From positions 1 to 56,961 of the forward strand of contig NZ_LYMI01000028.1 in NCBI RefSeq assembly GCF_001660815.1: a stretch of 56,961 nt of DNA, in the 5' to 3' direction. Source of the stretch: Xanthomonas nasturtii (GTDB taxonomy: Bacteria > Pseudomonadota > Gammaproteobacteria > Xanthomonadales > Xanthomonadaceae). Every line of letters starts with the position of its first letter. The stretch's first letter is position 1. The notes beneath the pieces were generated by a model, which was not told the DNA's origin, searched no databases, and saw only the letters and a program-made list of their open reading frames with translations. Positions 48,056 to 56,512 of this stretch are shown one piece after another. Both the position numbers and the translations under genes were made by a program.

Positions 48056-48475
48056 ATGAGCGAGAGCAACCGGCAACGCGCCATCGGCCTGGTCCAGGCC
48101 TATTACGATGCCTTCAACCGCGGCGATTGGGATGCCATGCTGGTGTTCCTGGCCGACGACGTGGCCCACGACCTCAATCAGGGTGCGCGCGAAATCGGGC
48201 GTGCGGAATTTGCCGCCTTCCTGCAGCGCATGAACGACAGTTACCGCGAACAGCTGCGCGATGTGGTGATCACTGCCAACGACGATGGCACCCGCGTAGG
48301 TGCCGAGTACGTGGTGCACGGCGTCTACCACACCACCGACGAAGGCCTGCCGGAAGCCACCGGGCAGACCTATGTGCTGCCGGGCGGTGCGTTCTTCGAC
48401 GTGCAGGGCGACAAGATCACCCGTGTCACCAACTACTACAACCTGCAGGAATGGATCGCGCAGGTATCGCGCTGA
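48056..48475 (+). CDS. NTF2-like / ketosteroid isomerase-related protein
   Basis: A 139-aa protein with the SnoaL/KSI pattern (RAIGLVQAYYDAFNRGDWDA, MLVFLADDVAHDLNQG, FFDVQGDKITRVTNYYNLQE). It has no signal peptide. The family includes isomerases and many proteins without known activity; no substrate can be deduced. The start is ATG 48056. It is the third gene of a plus-strand run after the dehydratase and YdcF-like genes. Confidence 0.82.
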   Translation: MSESNRQRAIGLVQAYYDAFNRGDWDAMLVFLADDVAHDLNQGAREIGRAEFAAFLQRMNDSYREQLRDVVITANDDGTRVGAEYVVHGVYHTTDEGLPEATGQTYVLPGGAFFDVQGDKITRVTNYYNLQEWIAQVSR

Positions 48476-48493
48476 GTGTCAGCGCTGTGTAGA

Positions 48494-48551
48494 AGCGCGC
48501 TTGCGCGCGACGAGGCATTCCCGGTAACGCGTCATCGCGCGCAAGCGCGCT
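48494..48551. repeat. Long inverted repeat between convergent genes (REP-like)
   Basis: The 17-bp perfect arms AGCGCGCTTGCGCGCGA and TCGCGCGCAAGCGCGCT are separated by 24 bases. It sits exactly between the convergent NTF2-like and LpxO-like genes. This is the typical position of REP/palindromic units that act as bidirectional transcript ends or protein sites. No T tract is seen. Confidence 0.7.
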
Positions 48552-48569
48552 CCCAGGCGGTGGTCCGGG

Positions 48570-49475
48570 TTACAGCAACACGATGCCGGCCACCACCAGC
48601 ACGAAGATGCTCCACTTGAGCACCTGGTACAGCGGGTTGTTGCGTTCCTTCAGCGCCTTGGCCTTCAGGCGCGCGGCGTAGAAATAACGGAACACGCGGT
48701 TGATGCCGCCGGTCTTGTCGCCTTCCTGATTGGGCGAGGCGCCGGCCGAGAGCAGGCTGCGGCCGACGAAACGGTTCGCCGCCGCTGCCCAGCGCCAGCG
48801 CATCGGGCGCTCGATGTCGCAGAACAGGATGATGCGGTCCTGGTCGGTGTCGTTGCGCGCGTAGTGGATGTAGGTCTCGTCGAACATGGTCCATTCGCCA
48901 TCGCGCCAGCTGTGGCGCTGGCCGTCGACATCGATGAAGCAACGGTCGTCGTTGGGCGTGGCCAGGCCAAGATGCAGGCGCATGGAGCCTGCGAACGGAT
49001 CGCGGTGCGGGCGCAGTTCGCTGCCCGGCGGCAGTTCGGCAAACATCGCCGCCTTCACCGTGGGAATGGATTTCAGCAACGCGGTGGTCTGCGGGCACAG
49101 CTCGGCCGCCGACGGGTGGGCGGTGCCGTACCACTTCAGATAGAAGCGCTTCCAGCCACGGCGGAAGAACGAATTGAAGCCGATGTCGGTATAGCCGTCG
49201 GCGGCGCGGATCTTCTGCATCTGCTGCAGCGCCACCGCTTCGTCGCGGATCAGCGACCAGTTGGCGCGTAGCGGCACCAGTTCCGGAAATTCCTTGCCCG
49301 GGTCGATGAACGGCGTGGTCGGCACCCGCGAACACAGGTACATCAGCGTGTTGACGGGGGCCATGAAGGTGGAATGGTCCAGCAGCTGCCGGCTGAGCCG
49401 GTGTCGCACGCGACCGCGGTAATGGATATAGAGCGCCGATGCGATGAACAGCGCGATGAGAAGCCACTTCAACAT
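48570..49475 (-). CDS. Aspartyl/asparaginyl beta-hydroxylase family, LpxO-like
   Basis: A 301-aa membrane protein: N-terminal helix LKWLLIALFIASALYIHYRG, C-terminal helix WSIFVLVVAGIVLL, and a non-haem iron dioxygenase domain between. The ligands are the His-x-Asp of LRPHRDPFAGSMRLHLGLA and a later His in FDETYIHYARNDTDQDR. LpxO hydroxylates lipid A acyl chains, and the two terminal helices match that family. Substrate identity is inference. ATG 49475 (MLKWLL) is chosen over an upstream start. Confidence 0.85.
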   Translation of the reverse strand: MLKWLLIALFIASALYIHYRGRVRHRLSRQLLDHSTFMAPVNTLMYLCSRVPTTPFIDPGKEFPELVPLRANWSLIRDEAVALQQMQKIRAADGYTDIGFNSFFRRGWKRFYLKWYGTAHPSAAELCPQTTALLKSIPTVKAAMFAELPPGSELRPHRDPFAGSMRLHLGLATPNDDRCFIDVDGQRHSWRDGEWTMFDETYIHYARNDTDQDRIILFCDIERPMRWRWAAAANRFVGRSLLSAGASPNQEGDKTGGINRVFRYFYAARLKAKALKERNNPLYQVLKWSIFVLVVAGIVLL

Positions 49476-49720
49476 GGGGGAGGCCGATTGGGGGGCGGAG
49501 GCCGCAAACGTAAGAGTGGCTGCCAACAAGCGCGCGCAGTGCTGCGCCGTGTCGGTAGACACCATCGAACAGTGTGGGCCGCAGCAGGAAACCGTGGCCG
49601 ATCATTTCAGAATTCTAGCAAGTGTGGCCGCCTCGCCTGGCACCTGGGCATCAGCGTGGGCGCAATACTCTGTGTCTCACCGGCAGTGGCTGCGCGGCGA
49701 GCGGCCTTCTGTACCGCCGC

Positions 49721-50605
49721 TCAGTCGATGCGGCGGCGGATCGGGATTGCGCTCACCGGCACGCTGGCGATGTCGTGCCCATGTTCGCGGATGGGTGCGC
49801 CCGGCGCCGGCGCCCAGGCATGCGCGTAGATCACTTCCCAGGAGCTGGGCAGGGTGCCGTCCGGCCGTCGCAGCGGTTCGTAGGCAGCGCTGGCGGCAGC
49901 GAAGCGGCCGCGTCCGGTCAGGGTGGCGCGGCGGTTGCTGAGCGCATTGGTGGCGCCCATCGCACGCAGTTCGCGCATCAGCGCGGGCAGGTCGTTGTAG
50001 GTCAGGGTGAACAGGTCGCGGTCCAGCACCGGGTCGCGGAAGCCGGACATCAGCAGCGCATCGCCGAACTGGGCGATTGGCGGAAAACGGCTGACATGCG
50101 GGGCCGGGTCGGTTTGCGCAAAGGCTTCGCGCAATTCGATCAGCGTATCCGGGCCGAAGGTGGAGCACAGCAGCAGCCCGCCCGGCCGCAACGCACGGCG
50201 GAAACCGGCGAACACGGCCGGTAGGTCTTCCACCCACTGCAGGCACAGATTGCTGAAGATCACATCCACGCTGCCGTCGGCGACGGGCAGCGCGCGCGCA
50301 TCGGCGCAGACCTGCGCGAACGGCTTCCACCAGCCGGCCGCCTTGCGCGCCTGGCGCAGCATCGGCATGGCCTGATCCAGCGCGATGACCTGCGCCTTGG
50401 GCCAGCGCTTCTTGATCGCGCCGCTGGCATGGCCGGGCCCGGCGCCGACATCCAGCACCACCTTGGGCACCTGCGCGCCCAGGTAGTCGAGCGATTCGAG
50501 CAGGCGCGTTTCTGCTTCGCGTTGCAGCGCGGCGGCGGCGGTGTAGGTGCTGGCGGCACGCGCAAAAGCGCGCCGGACGTGGCGGGGGTCGAAGGTACTG
50601 TTCAT
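49721..50605 (-). CDS. bioC: Malonyl-ACP O-methyltransferase
   Basis: BioC methylates malonyl-ACP to disguise it for fatty-acid elongation, starting pimelate synthesis. The 294-aa SAM methyltransferase has the BioC N-terminus HVRRAFARAASTYTAAAALQ, the SAM motif VVLDVGAGPGHASGAI and motif IV FSNLCLQWVEDLP. The start ATG 50605 gives MNSTFDPRHVRRAFARAAS. It is the last gene of the minus-strand biotin cluster. Confidence 0.94.
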   Translation of the reverse strand: MNSTFDPRHVRRAFARAASTYTAAAALQREAETRLLESLDYLGAQVPKVVLDVGAGPGHASGAIKKRWPKAQVIALDQAMPMLRQARKAAGWWKPFAQVCADARALPVADGSVDVIFSNLCLQWVEDLPAVFAGFRRALRPGGLLLCSTFGPDTLIELREAFAQTDPAPHVSRFPPIAQFGDALLMSGFRDPVLDRDLFTLTYNDLPALMRELRAMGATNALSNRRATLTGRGRFAAASAAYEPLRRPDGTLPSSWEVIYAHAWAPAPGAPIREHGHDIASVPVSAIPIRRRID

Positions 50606-50689
50606 GGCGCCGCTATTGTCGCCGCTGGCCGGGGTGGAGGGAATCGATGTGTGGTGCCAACCGGCGATGGGCCGGGCGGGTTCATTGCG

Positions 50690-51472
50690 CTAGAACGTGC
50701 CGGGATAGCTGCCGCCATCGATGAGCAGGTTCTGCCCGGTGATGTAGCCGGCCTGCGCGCTGCACAGAAACGCGCAGGCTGCGCCGAACTCGTCCGGCTC
50801 GCCAAACCGTGCGGCCGGGATGCCCGCACGCTTGCGCTCGGCGACTTCGTCGGCGCTGCTGCCCTGTCGTTGCGCGATGGCGGCGAAATTGCCGCGCAGG
50901 CGGTCGGTGGCGAACTGCCCGGGCAACAGGTTGTTGATGGTGACGTTGTCGGCGACGGTGCTGCGCGCCAACCCGGCGACGAAGCCGGTGAGGCCGGCAC
51001 GCGCACCGTTGGACAGGCCCAGGATATCGATCGGCGCCTTCACCGCGCTGGAGGTGATGTTGACGATGCGGCCGAAGCGGCGTGCGCGCATGCCATCGAC
51101 GGTGGCGCGGATCAGTTCGATCGGCGCGAGCATGTTGGCGTCCAGCGCGCGTAGCCAGTCTTCGCGTTCCCACTGACGGAAATCGCCCGGCGGCGGGCCG
51201 CCCGCGTTGTTGATCAGGATGTCGACCTGCGGGCAGGCCGCGAGCGCGGCGCTGCGTCCTGCCGGCGTTGCGATATCGGCGACCACGCTGCGCACCTCGC
51301 CAGCACCGGGGCGTGCGCGCAGTGCGTCGGCGGCCTGTTCCAGTGCGGCGCTGCCACGCGCCGCAATCACCACATTGACGCCTTCGCTGACCAGCGCACC
51401 TGCGCAGCCCAACCCCAGGCCTTTGCTGGCGGCGCATACCAGGGCCCAGCGGCCGGCGATTCCCAGATCCAT
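50690..51472 (-). CDS. SDR-family protein with altered catalytic site
   Basis: A 260-aa SDR with an N-terminal dinucleotide motif (WALVCAASKGLGLGCAGALV), NNAGGPPPGD and the conserved Ser region (GRIVNITSSAVKAPIDILGL). Where a classical SDR has Tyr-x3-Lys, this protein reads LSNGARAGLTGFVAGLARST; neither Tyr nor Lys is present. The end has the usual GQNLLIDGGSYPGTF. It lies between bioC and bioH with short gaps, so it is co-transcribed. It may bind nucleotide without normal SDR catalysis, or use a different mechanism. I infer no pathway role. Confidence 0.82.
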   Translation of the reverse strand: MDLGIAGRWALVCAASKGLGLGCAGALVSEGVNVVIAARGSAALEQAADALRARPGAGEVRSVVADIATPAGRSAALAACPQVDILINNAGGPPPGDFRQWEREDWLRALDANMLAPIELIRATVDGMRARRFGRIVNITSSAVKAPIDILGLSNGARAGLTGFVAGLARSTVADNVTINNLLPGQFATDRLRGNFAAIAQRQGSSADEVAERKRAGIPAARFGEPDEFGAACAFLCSAQAGYITGQNLLIDGGSYPGTF

Positions 51473-51516
51473 GCGATGTGTCCTCGATCAGCGATAGCGC
51501 ATGCTCGGCGATCCGC

Positions 51517-52278
51517 TCATGGCACGGACGCAACGAAGCGTTGCAGCGCCTCGCTTACCTGATCGGCGTGACCGAGAAAAGGGGCATGGCCACCGCCGGC
51601 GATGGTGAGCGCCTGCGCCTGCGGGGTGAGCGCAGCGGCGGCATGCATGCCGGCGGCAGGCACCAGGCGATCGCGTTGCCCGGCGATCCACAGGCTGGGG
51701 CGTGCCAGTTGCGGCAAGGCGCGGCGCAGGTCGGTGCGCTCGAGCAGGGCAAGCCCTTGCTGCAACGCATCGGGCGCCGGTTCGCCACGCGCGCTGAGCG
51801 TTTCGCGCAGGCTGCGCAGCTCGCTGCGCGCATGCGCCGAGCCGAGTGTGTCGAGCGCAAGAAACCGCTCCAGCGTGCCGCGATAGTCACGCGACAACTC
51901 GGTGCCGAACTGCACGAACACCTCGCGCTGCACTGCATCGGGCCAGTCGTTGCCGCGCACGAAACGCGGTGTGGCGGCGATCATCGCGAGCCCGCGCACC
52001 TGCGGTTGGGTGGCCGCCGCATGCAGCGCAAACAACCCGCCCAGCGACCAGCCAAGCCACACCGCCGGCGGTGTGGCTGCCGCAATCTCTGCGACCACGT
52101 ACGGCAATGCCAGCGGTGTGCGGTCGTCGCGACTGAAGCCGTGCCCGGGCAGGTCGACCAGATGCAGTTGATAGTGCGACGACAGGCGCTCCACCAGCGG
52201 CGCGAACACCCCGCCGTGCAGTGCCCAACCGTGCAGAAGAACCAGCGCAGGCCCGTGGCCGATGACGTCGATATGCAT
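51517..52278 (-). CDS. bioH: Pimeloyl-ACP methyl ester carboxylesterase
   Basis: BioH removes the methyl group added by BioC, releasing pimeloyl-ACP. The 253-aa alpha/beta hydrolase has the nucleophile elbow AVWLGWSLGGLFALH (Ser78), an oxyanion HGWALHGG, an acid in WIAGQRDRLVP and the catalytic His in GGGHAPFLGH. The start ATG 52278 gives MHIDVIGHGPALVLLHGWAL. It lies 44 bases upstream of the SDR gene in the same direction. Confidence 0.93.
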   Translation of the reverse strand: MHIDVIGHGPALVLLHGWALHGGVFAPLVERLSSHYQLHLVDLPGHGFSRDDRTPLALPYVVAEIAAATPPAVWLGWSLGGLFALHAAATQPQVRGLAMIAATPRFVRGNDWPDAVQREVFVQFGTELSRDYRGTLERFLALDTLGSAHARSELRSLRETLSARGEPAPDALQQGLALLERTDLRRALPQLARPSLWIAGQRDRLVPAAGMHAAAALTPQAQALTIAGGGHAPFLGHADQVSEALQRFVASVP

Positions 52279-52442
52279 GCGCGTATTGTCGCCGATTGTT
52301 GCGTGCCCATACGCGTTGATCGAGGCGCGTTGGTGCTGCGACAGGGTCCAGAAATACTGGATGGTGGTGGCCTTGTCGCCGCTTGCAGTTTGCCGATTGG
52401 CGCTTGGGTGTTTAGGTATGGCGCTGTTGCGGCGCGCCGGCG

Positions 52443-52793
52443 TCAGTGCGAGACGGCTGCACGCAGCGCGCCGATCTTCGGGGCCAGCAACGCCCATTGC
52501 GTGCGCGCATGCCCGCGCCAGCGCCGTGCACGCCGCGCCTGGATCGTGGCCGCCAACCAGTCGGGGTCGAATCCACCCCAGACGCCGGCCACGCTGCGCA
52601 GATTGCCGATCAGCACCGGATGTACCTCGTGCAACAGCATCGTGCGTGACTGTTCCAGGGTGAATGGTGAGACGGCTAAAACGTGCGCAATGCTGTCGTC
52701 GTCGCGACTGTCGGTGTCCAGATACAGCACCGACAACGCTTCCCACACGCGGCGCTGCGCCGCTGTGGCTGTACCCGGCGTCGCCAGCGGCAT
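52443..52793 (-). CDS. Small protein resembling DUF7079, inside the biotin cluster
   Basis: A ~116-aa protein: AAQRRVWEALSVLYLDTDSR, then AVSPFTLEQSRTMLLHEVHP and LIGNLRSVAGVWGGFDPDWL. This pattern is what I remember for DUF7079-type proteins of unknown function. ATG 52793 is preferred (MPLATPGTATAAQ); longer starts exist. It has no signal peptide or membrane helix. It sits between bioF and bioH on the same strand, but co-location alone does not show a role in biotin synthesis. Confidence 0.65.
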   Translation of the reverse strand: MPLATPGTATAAQRRVWEALSVLYLDTDSRDDDSIAHVLAVSPFTLEQSRTMLLHEVHPVLIGNLRSVAGVWGGFDPDWLAATIQARRARRWRGHARTQWALLAPKIGALRAAVSH

Positions 52794-52983
52794 GTCAGTG
52801 ACCAGATGCCATGGGTGGCCAGTACGCATGCACCGCAAAACCGGTGCAATGCACACAGAGCAGGTCGCAACGAAACGTCAGCGCGCGGGTGCCGCCTGCC
52901 ACGCGCGCGCGTTGTGCAGTCAATGCGTTGGCTGGGTGGGCCCTGCCACTTTCAGTACAGGCCACGCATGCAGGGCGGCGCCC

Positions 52984-54189
52984 TCAGGCAGATGCACGCA
53001 GCGGCTGCCGGCTCACCACATCGCGCGCCTGCACGATGGCGTCGATCAGCGCCTGCACCTGCTGCGGGGTGTGCAGCGCAGACAGCGTCACGCGCAGGCG
53101 CGCCTTGCCTTCGGGCACGGTGGGTGGACGGATGGCGCCGACCATGAAACCAGCCTGTTCGAGCGCGGCCGACATTGCCATGACGGTGGCTTCTTCGCCG
53201 CACAGCAACGGCTGGATCGGTGTGTCGGAGGCCATCAGTTCGAAGCCATGCTTGCGCGCGCCATCGCGGAAAGTGCCGATCAATTCGACCAGGCGCGTAC
53301 GCCGCCAATCGTCGCGGCGCGCCAGGCGGACTGCGGCCAGGGTGGCGGCCACCTGCGCCGGCGGCAACGCGGTGGTGTAGATATACGGCCGCGCGGTTTC
53401 GGCCAGATGGCGGATCAATGCTTCTTCGCCGACCACGACCGCGCCGTAGCCGCCGAGCGCCTTGCCCAGCGTCACCAATTGCAGGGGTACTTCGGCCACG
53501 CCCAAACCGGCATCGGCCACGCAACCGCGCCCCTGCGGGCCCAACACGCCCACACCGTGCGCGTCGTCGACATAGAACAACGCGTCCTGCATGCGCGCCA
53601 CCAGGCTCAACGCACGCAGCGGCGCCACATCGCCATCCATGCTGAAAACGCCGTCGCTGGCCAGCATCGCCGCACCGTCGGGTGCGCCCTTGAGCTGGCG
53701 CATCGCACCTTCCACGTCCAGGTGCGGATAGCGCCGCAGCCGGCAGCCGGCCAGGCGGGTGGCGTCGAGCAGGCTGGCGTGGTTGAGCCGGTCCTGCACG
53801 CAGACATCGTCTTCTTCGCTGAGCAAGGCCTGCTGCACGGCCAGGTTGGCGATGAAGCCGCTGCCGAACAGCAACGCCGACGCGTAGCCCAACCACTCGG
53901 CGATCTCGCGTTCCAGCGTTTCGTGCGCGGTGTGGTGGCCGCAGATCAGATGCGAGGCGGTGGCGCCGGCACCATCGCGCGCGGCGGCGTCCTGCAAGGC
54001 GGCGACCACTTCGAACTGTTGCGACAGGCCCAGATAGTCGTTGGAGCAGAAACCGGTCAGCCAGCGGCCGTCGATCTCCAGCCGCACGCCATCGCGGCGC
54101 CCCACCAACCGCCGCACCCGCACCCGTTCCTGGGCCACACGCAATTTACGCAGCGACGAAATCCGTTCGTGCAGATCGGGGCGAGCCAT
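52984..54189 (-). CDS. bioF: 8-Amino-7-oxononanoate synthase
   Basis: BioF condenses pimeloyl-ACP with alanine. The 401-aa PLP enzyme of the alpha-oxoamine synthase family has [12 protein letters not shown] at the substrate site, [18 protein letters not shown] and the PLP lysine in [20 protein letters not shown] 54189 is used; the upstream TTG at 54204 is less likely. It lies 201 bases downstream of bioB. Confidence 0.96.
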   Translation of the reverse strand: MARPDLHERISSLRKLRVAQERVRVRRLVGRRDGVRLEIDGRWLTGFCSNDYLGLSQQFEVVAALQDAAARDGAGATASHLICGHHTAHETLEREIAEWLGYASALLFGSGFIANLAVQQALLSEEDDVCVQDRLNHASLLDATRLAGCRLRRYPHLDVEGAMRQLKGAPDGAAMLASDGVFSMDGDVAPLRALSLVARMQDALFYVDDAHGVGVLGPQGRGCVADAGLGVAEVPLQLVTLGKALGGYGAVVVGEEALIRHLAETARPYIYTTALPPAQVAATLAAVRLARRDDWRRTRLVELIGTFRDGARKHGFELMASDTPIQPLLCGEEATVMAMSAALEQAGFMVGAIRPPTVPEGKARLRVTLSALHTPQQVQALIDAIVQARDVVSRQPLRASA

Positions 54190-54390
54190 GGGGGCGTTCG
54201 ACAACGAAAGAAGGGCCGCTAGCGTAGCGTGCCGCGCTCATATCGCCCAGCTGGCACCGACGGCCGGTGGCAGCGTGGTGGGCTTGAGGTGCATGGGCTG
54301 CCGGCGATGCCTGTTGAACGCTGCAGCCCGCCCTTCTCGGCTCTGAAGGGCTGGACGTAGTGCGGGGTCACGCCGGAACGGCGTGCTCCG

Positions 54391-55425
54391 TCATGCGGCG
54401 TGTTCGCACGCCGCGCCGCGGGTGATGTCCGCATGCACGGTGCCGGGGTGGTCGTGCTCGGCGGCATCGACGGTGATCTGCATCGGGCGCAGGCCCAGGC
54501 GCTGGAACAGGGCCTGGTCGCGCTCGGTGTCGGGGTTACCGGTGGTCAGCAGTTTTTCGCCGTAGAAGATCGAGTTGGCGCCGGCCAGGAAGCACAGCGC
54601 CTGCAGTTCGTCGCTCATCGCTTCGCGGCCGGCGGACAGGCGCACCATCGACTTGGGCATGGCGATGCGCGCGACCGCGATCATGCGCACGAACTCGAAC
54701 GGGTCCAGCTGCTGGGTACCGTGCAGCGGGGTGCCGGGCACCTGCACCAGCTGGTTGATCGGTACCGAATCCGGATGCGCCGGCAGCGTGGCCAGCGCCA
54801 GCAGCAGACCGATGCGGTGTTCGCGGGTTTCGCCCATGCCGACGATGCCGCCGCAGCAGGTCTTCAAACCCACATCGCGCACATGTTCCAGGGTGTTCAA
54901 ACGGTCCTGGTATTGGCGGGTATGGATGATGGAATCGTAGTAATCCGGCGCGGTGTCCAGATTGTGGTTGTAGTAGTCCAGCCCGGCGTCTTTCAGCGCG
55001 CGCGCCTGGCCTGCGTCGAGCATACCCAGCGTGGCGCAGGTCTCCAGGCCCATGGCCTTGACCTCGCGGATCATCGCGGCCACCTTGGGGATGTCGCGCT
55101 CCTTGGGCGAGCGCCAGGCGGCGCCCATGCAGAAACGCGAGGCGCCGGCAGCCTTGGCCTGGCGCGCCTTGGCCACGACTTCTTCGGTCTCCATCAGCTT
55201 CTGCGCGGTCACGCCGGTGTCGTAGCGCTGCGCCTGCGGGCAGTACGCGCAATCTTCCGGGCAGCCGCCGGTCTTGACCGACAACAGCGTGGAGACCTGC
55301 ACTTCCGCCGGATCGAAATGGGCGCGGTGCACGCTGGCCGCACGGTGCAGCAACTCCGGAAACGGCAGATCGAACAACGACTGCAGCTCTTTGCGATCCC
55401 AGTCATGGCGTACGGCAACAGACAT
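54391..55425 (-). CDS. bioB: Biotin synthase
   Basis: BioB inserts sulfur into dethiobiotin using radical SAM chemistry. The 344-aa protein has the radical-SAM cluster Cys55-x3-Cys59-x2-Cys62 ([19 protein letters not shown]) and the BioB segments [39 protein letters not shown] and [20 protein letters not shown]. The start ATG 55425 follows GGAAAC. It is the first gene of the minus-strand biotin cluster. The divergent comF gene begins 49 bases away. Confidence 0.97.
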   Translation of the reverse strand: MSVAVRHDWDRKELQSLFDLPFPELLHRAASVHRAHFDPAEVQVSTLLSVKTGGCPEDCAYCPQAQRYDTGVTAQKLMETEEVVAKARQAKAAGASRFCMGAAWRSPKERDIPKVAAMIREVKAMGLETCATLGMLDAGQARALKDAGLDYYNHNLDTAPDYYDSIIHTRQYQDRLNTLEHVRDVGLKTCCGGIVGMGETREHRIGLLLALATLPAHPDSVPINQLVQVPGTPLHGTQQLDPFEFVRMIAVARIAMPKSMVRLSAGREAMSDELQALCFLAGANSIFYGEKLLTTGNPDTERDQALFQRLGLRPMQITVDAAEHDHPGTVHADITRGAACEHAA

Positions 55426-55474
55426 CGGAGTTTCCTGACAGTCAGCGGCTTGGAAGCCAGGCAGTCTGGTGAGC

Positions 55475-56200
55475 ATGGAAGAAGCTGTCAACTTTGAAGA
55501 AGTGGGATCGGTTTACAGGTGGCCGCACCGGGTGTTGCGGCTGCTGTTGCCGAGTCTGTGTCTGGTCTGCGCGGAAGCGGGCATGGCCGATTGCGACCTA
55601 TGTCCGTCGTGCCGGGCCGCATTGCCGGAGCATGGCCATGCCTGTCTGTGCTGCGCTACCCAGTTGTTCGCCTCCGATGGGGCGGCGCTGTGCGGGCAGT
55701 GCCTGCAACAGGCCCCGCCCCTGCAGCGCGTACATGCCTGTTTTACCTATCGCTGGCCGGTGGACGGGCTGCTGCGGCGCTTCAAGTTCCATCAGGACCT
55801 GGCGGCGGGCCGCCTGCTCAGCGAGTTGATGGCCCGGCGCTGCGCCAGCCTGCCGCGACCGCAGGCATTGGTGCCGGTGAGCCTGCACCGGCAGCGCCTG
55901 CGCCAGCGTGGGTACGACCAGGCGCTTGAGTTGGCCAGGCCGCTGGGCCGCGCGCTGCGGCTGCCGTGTCTGCCGGTGCTGCGACGCGTCCGTGCCACCG
56001 CGCCGCAATCCGAGCTGGACGCAATCGAGCGGCAGCGCAATGTACGCGATGCGTTCTTGGCACGCGGGGCGTTGCCGGCACATGTGGCGCTGGTGGACGA
56101 CGTGATGACCACCGGCGCCACGTTGCATGCGGCGGCCAAGGCCTTGCGGCGCGCGGGCGTGCAGCGGGTGGATGCGTGGGTGTGCGCGCGGGTGCCGTGA
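55475..56200 (+). CDS. comF: ComF-family phosphoribosyltransferase-like protein
   Basis: The 241-aa ComF has N-terminal zinc-finger-like Cys pairs ([34 protein letters not shown]), then the ComF segment [20 protein letters not shown]. The C-terminal PRPP-binding loop is [20 protein letters not shown]. ComF is needed for DNA uptake in competent bacteria; its reaction is unknown. ATG 55475 is preferred over GTG 55469. It is divergent from bioB, an arrangement common in gammaproteobacteria. Confidence 0.92.
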   Translation: MEEAVNFEEVGSVYRWPHRVLRLLLPSLCLVCAEAGMADCDLCPSCRAALPEHGHACLCCATQLFASDGAALCGQCLQQAPPLQRVHACFTYRWPVDGLLRRFKFHQDLAAGRLLSELMARRCASLPRPQALVPVSLHRQRLRQRGYDQALELARPLGRALRLPCLPVLRRVRATAPQSELDAIERQRNVRDAFLARGALPAHVALVDDVMTTGATLHAAAKALRRAGVQRVDAWVCARVP

Positions 56201-56512
56201 TGGGGGTGGATGCGGTTTCTGTGTGAGGTGGCTCTGTCATAGCCCAAAGACACTTCAGCGCGGGCTGCAGGCGTTGCTTGGTCCCGTACCTTCACCCCAA
56301 CCCCTTATCTCTTGGCGATCTGCCAGATTAGGTGTCGAGAGCCGGCGTGGTCGACCGATAACCCACAGGTCTAAACAACCGCGGGAGAGCGAGGTCGCCA
56401 CGCCGGGATCTCCTGGCAAACGCCCGAACAGTTGCTGGAGTTGGCACTCGTAACGATCAGGCTGGGCAGCCCAGGAGAGCTCTCGACCCTTCGAGCATAG
56501 CGGAGTTTTTCC
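56201..56512 (+). other. IS110 left end and leader
   Basis: The 312 bases between the comF stop and the transposase ATG hold no gene. The exact left end of the element cannot be set, because IS110 elements lack clear inverted repeats. The bases from 56334 to 56487 can fold into a closed three-way-junction structure, listed separately. Confidence 0.7.
56334..56487 (+). ncRNA. Candidate IS110 bridge RNA
   Basis: An outer stem GTCGAGAGC (56334-56342) pairs with GCTCTCGAC (56479-56487). Inside it lie two domains that abut each other. The first is CCGGCGTGG-T-CGACC (56342-56356) with GGTCGCCACGCCGG (56393-56406), 14 pairs with one bulged T and a 36-nt loop. The second is TCTCCTGG (56409-56416) with CCAGGAGA (56471-56478) and a 54-nt loop. 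IS110-family recombinases are guided by a bridge RNA with two loops (target and donor), encoded in the non-coding end upstream of the transposase in IS110-group elements. The architecture fits; the loops have not been matched to target or donor DNA. Confidence 0.6.

Noticed and set aside
51478..54222. A 914-codon open frame on the plus strand opposite the bioF-bioH genes
   Set aside because: It is a high-GC shadow of bioH, bioF and their neighbours, with His/Arg/Gln/Ala-rich composition and no family motifs.
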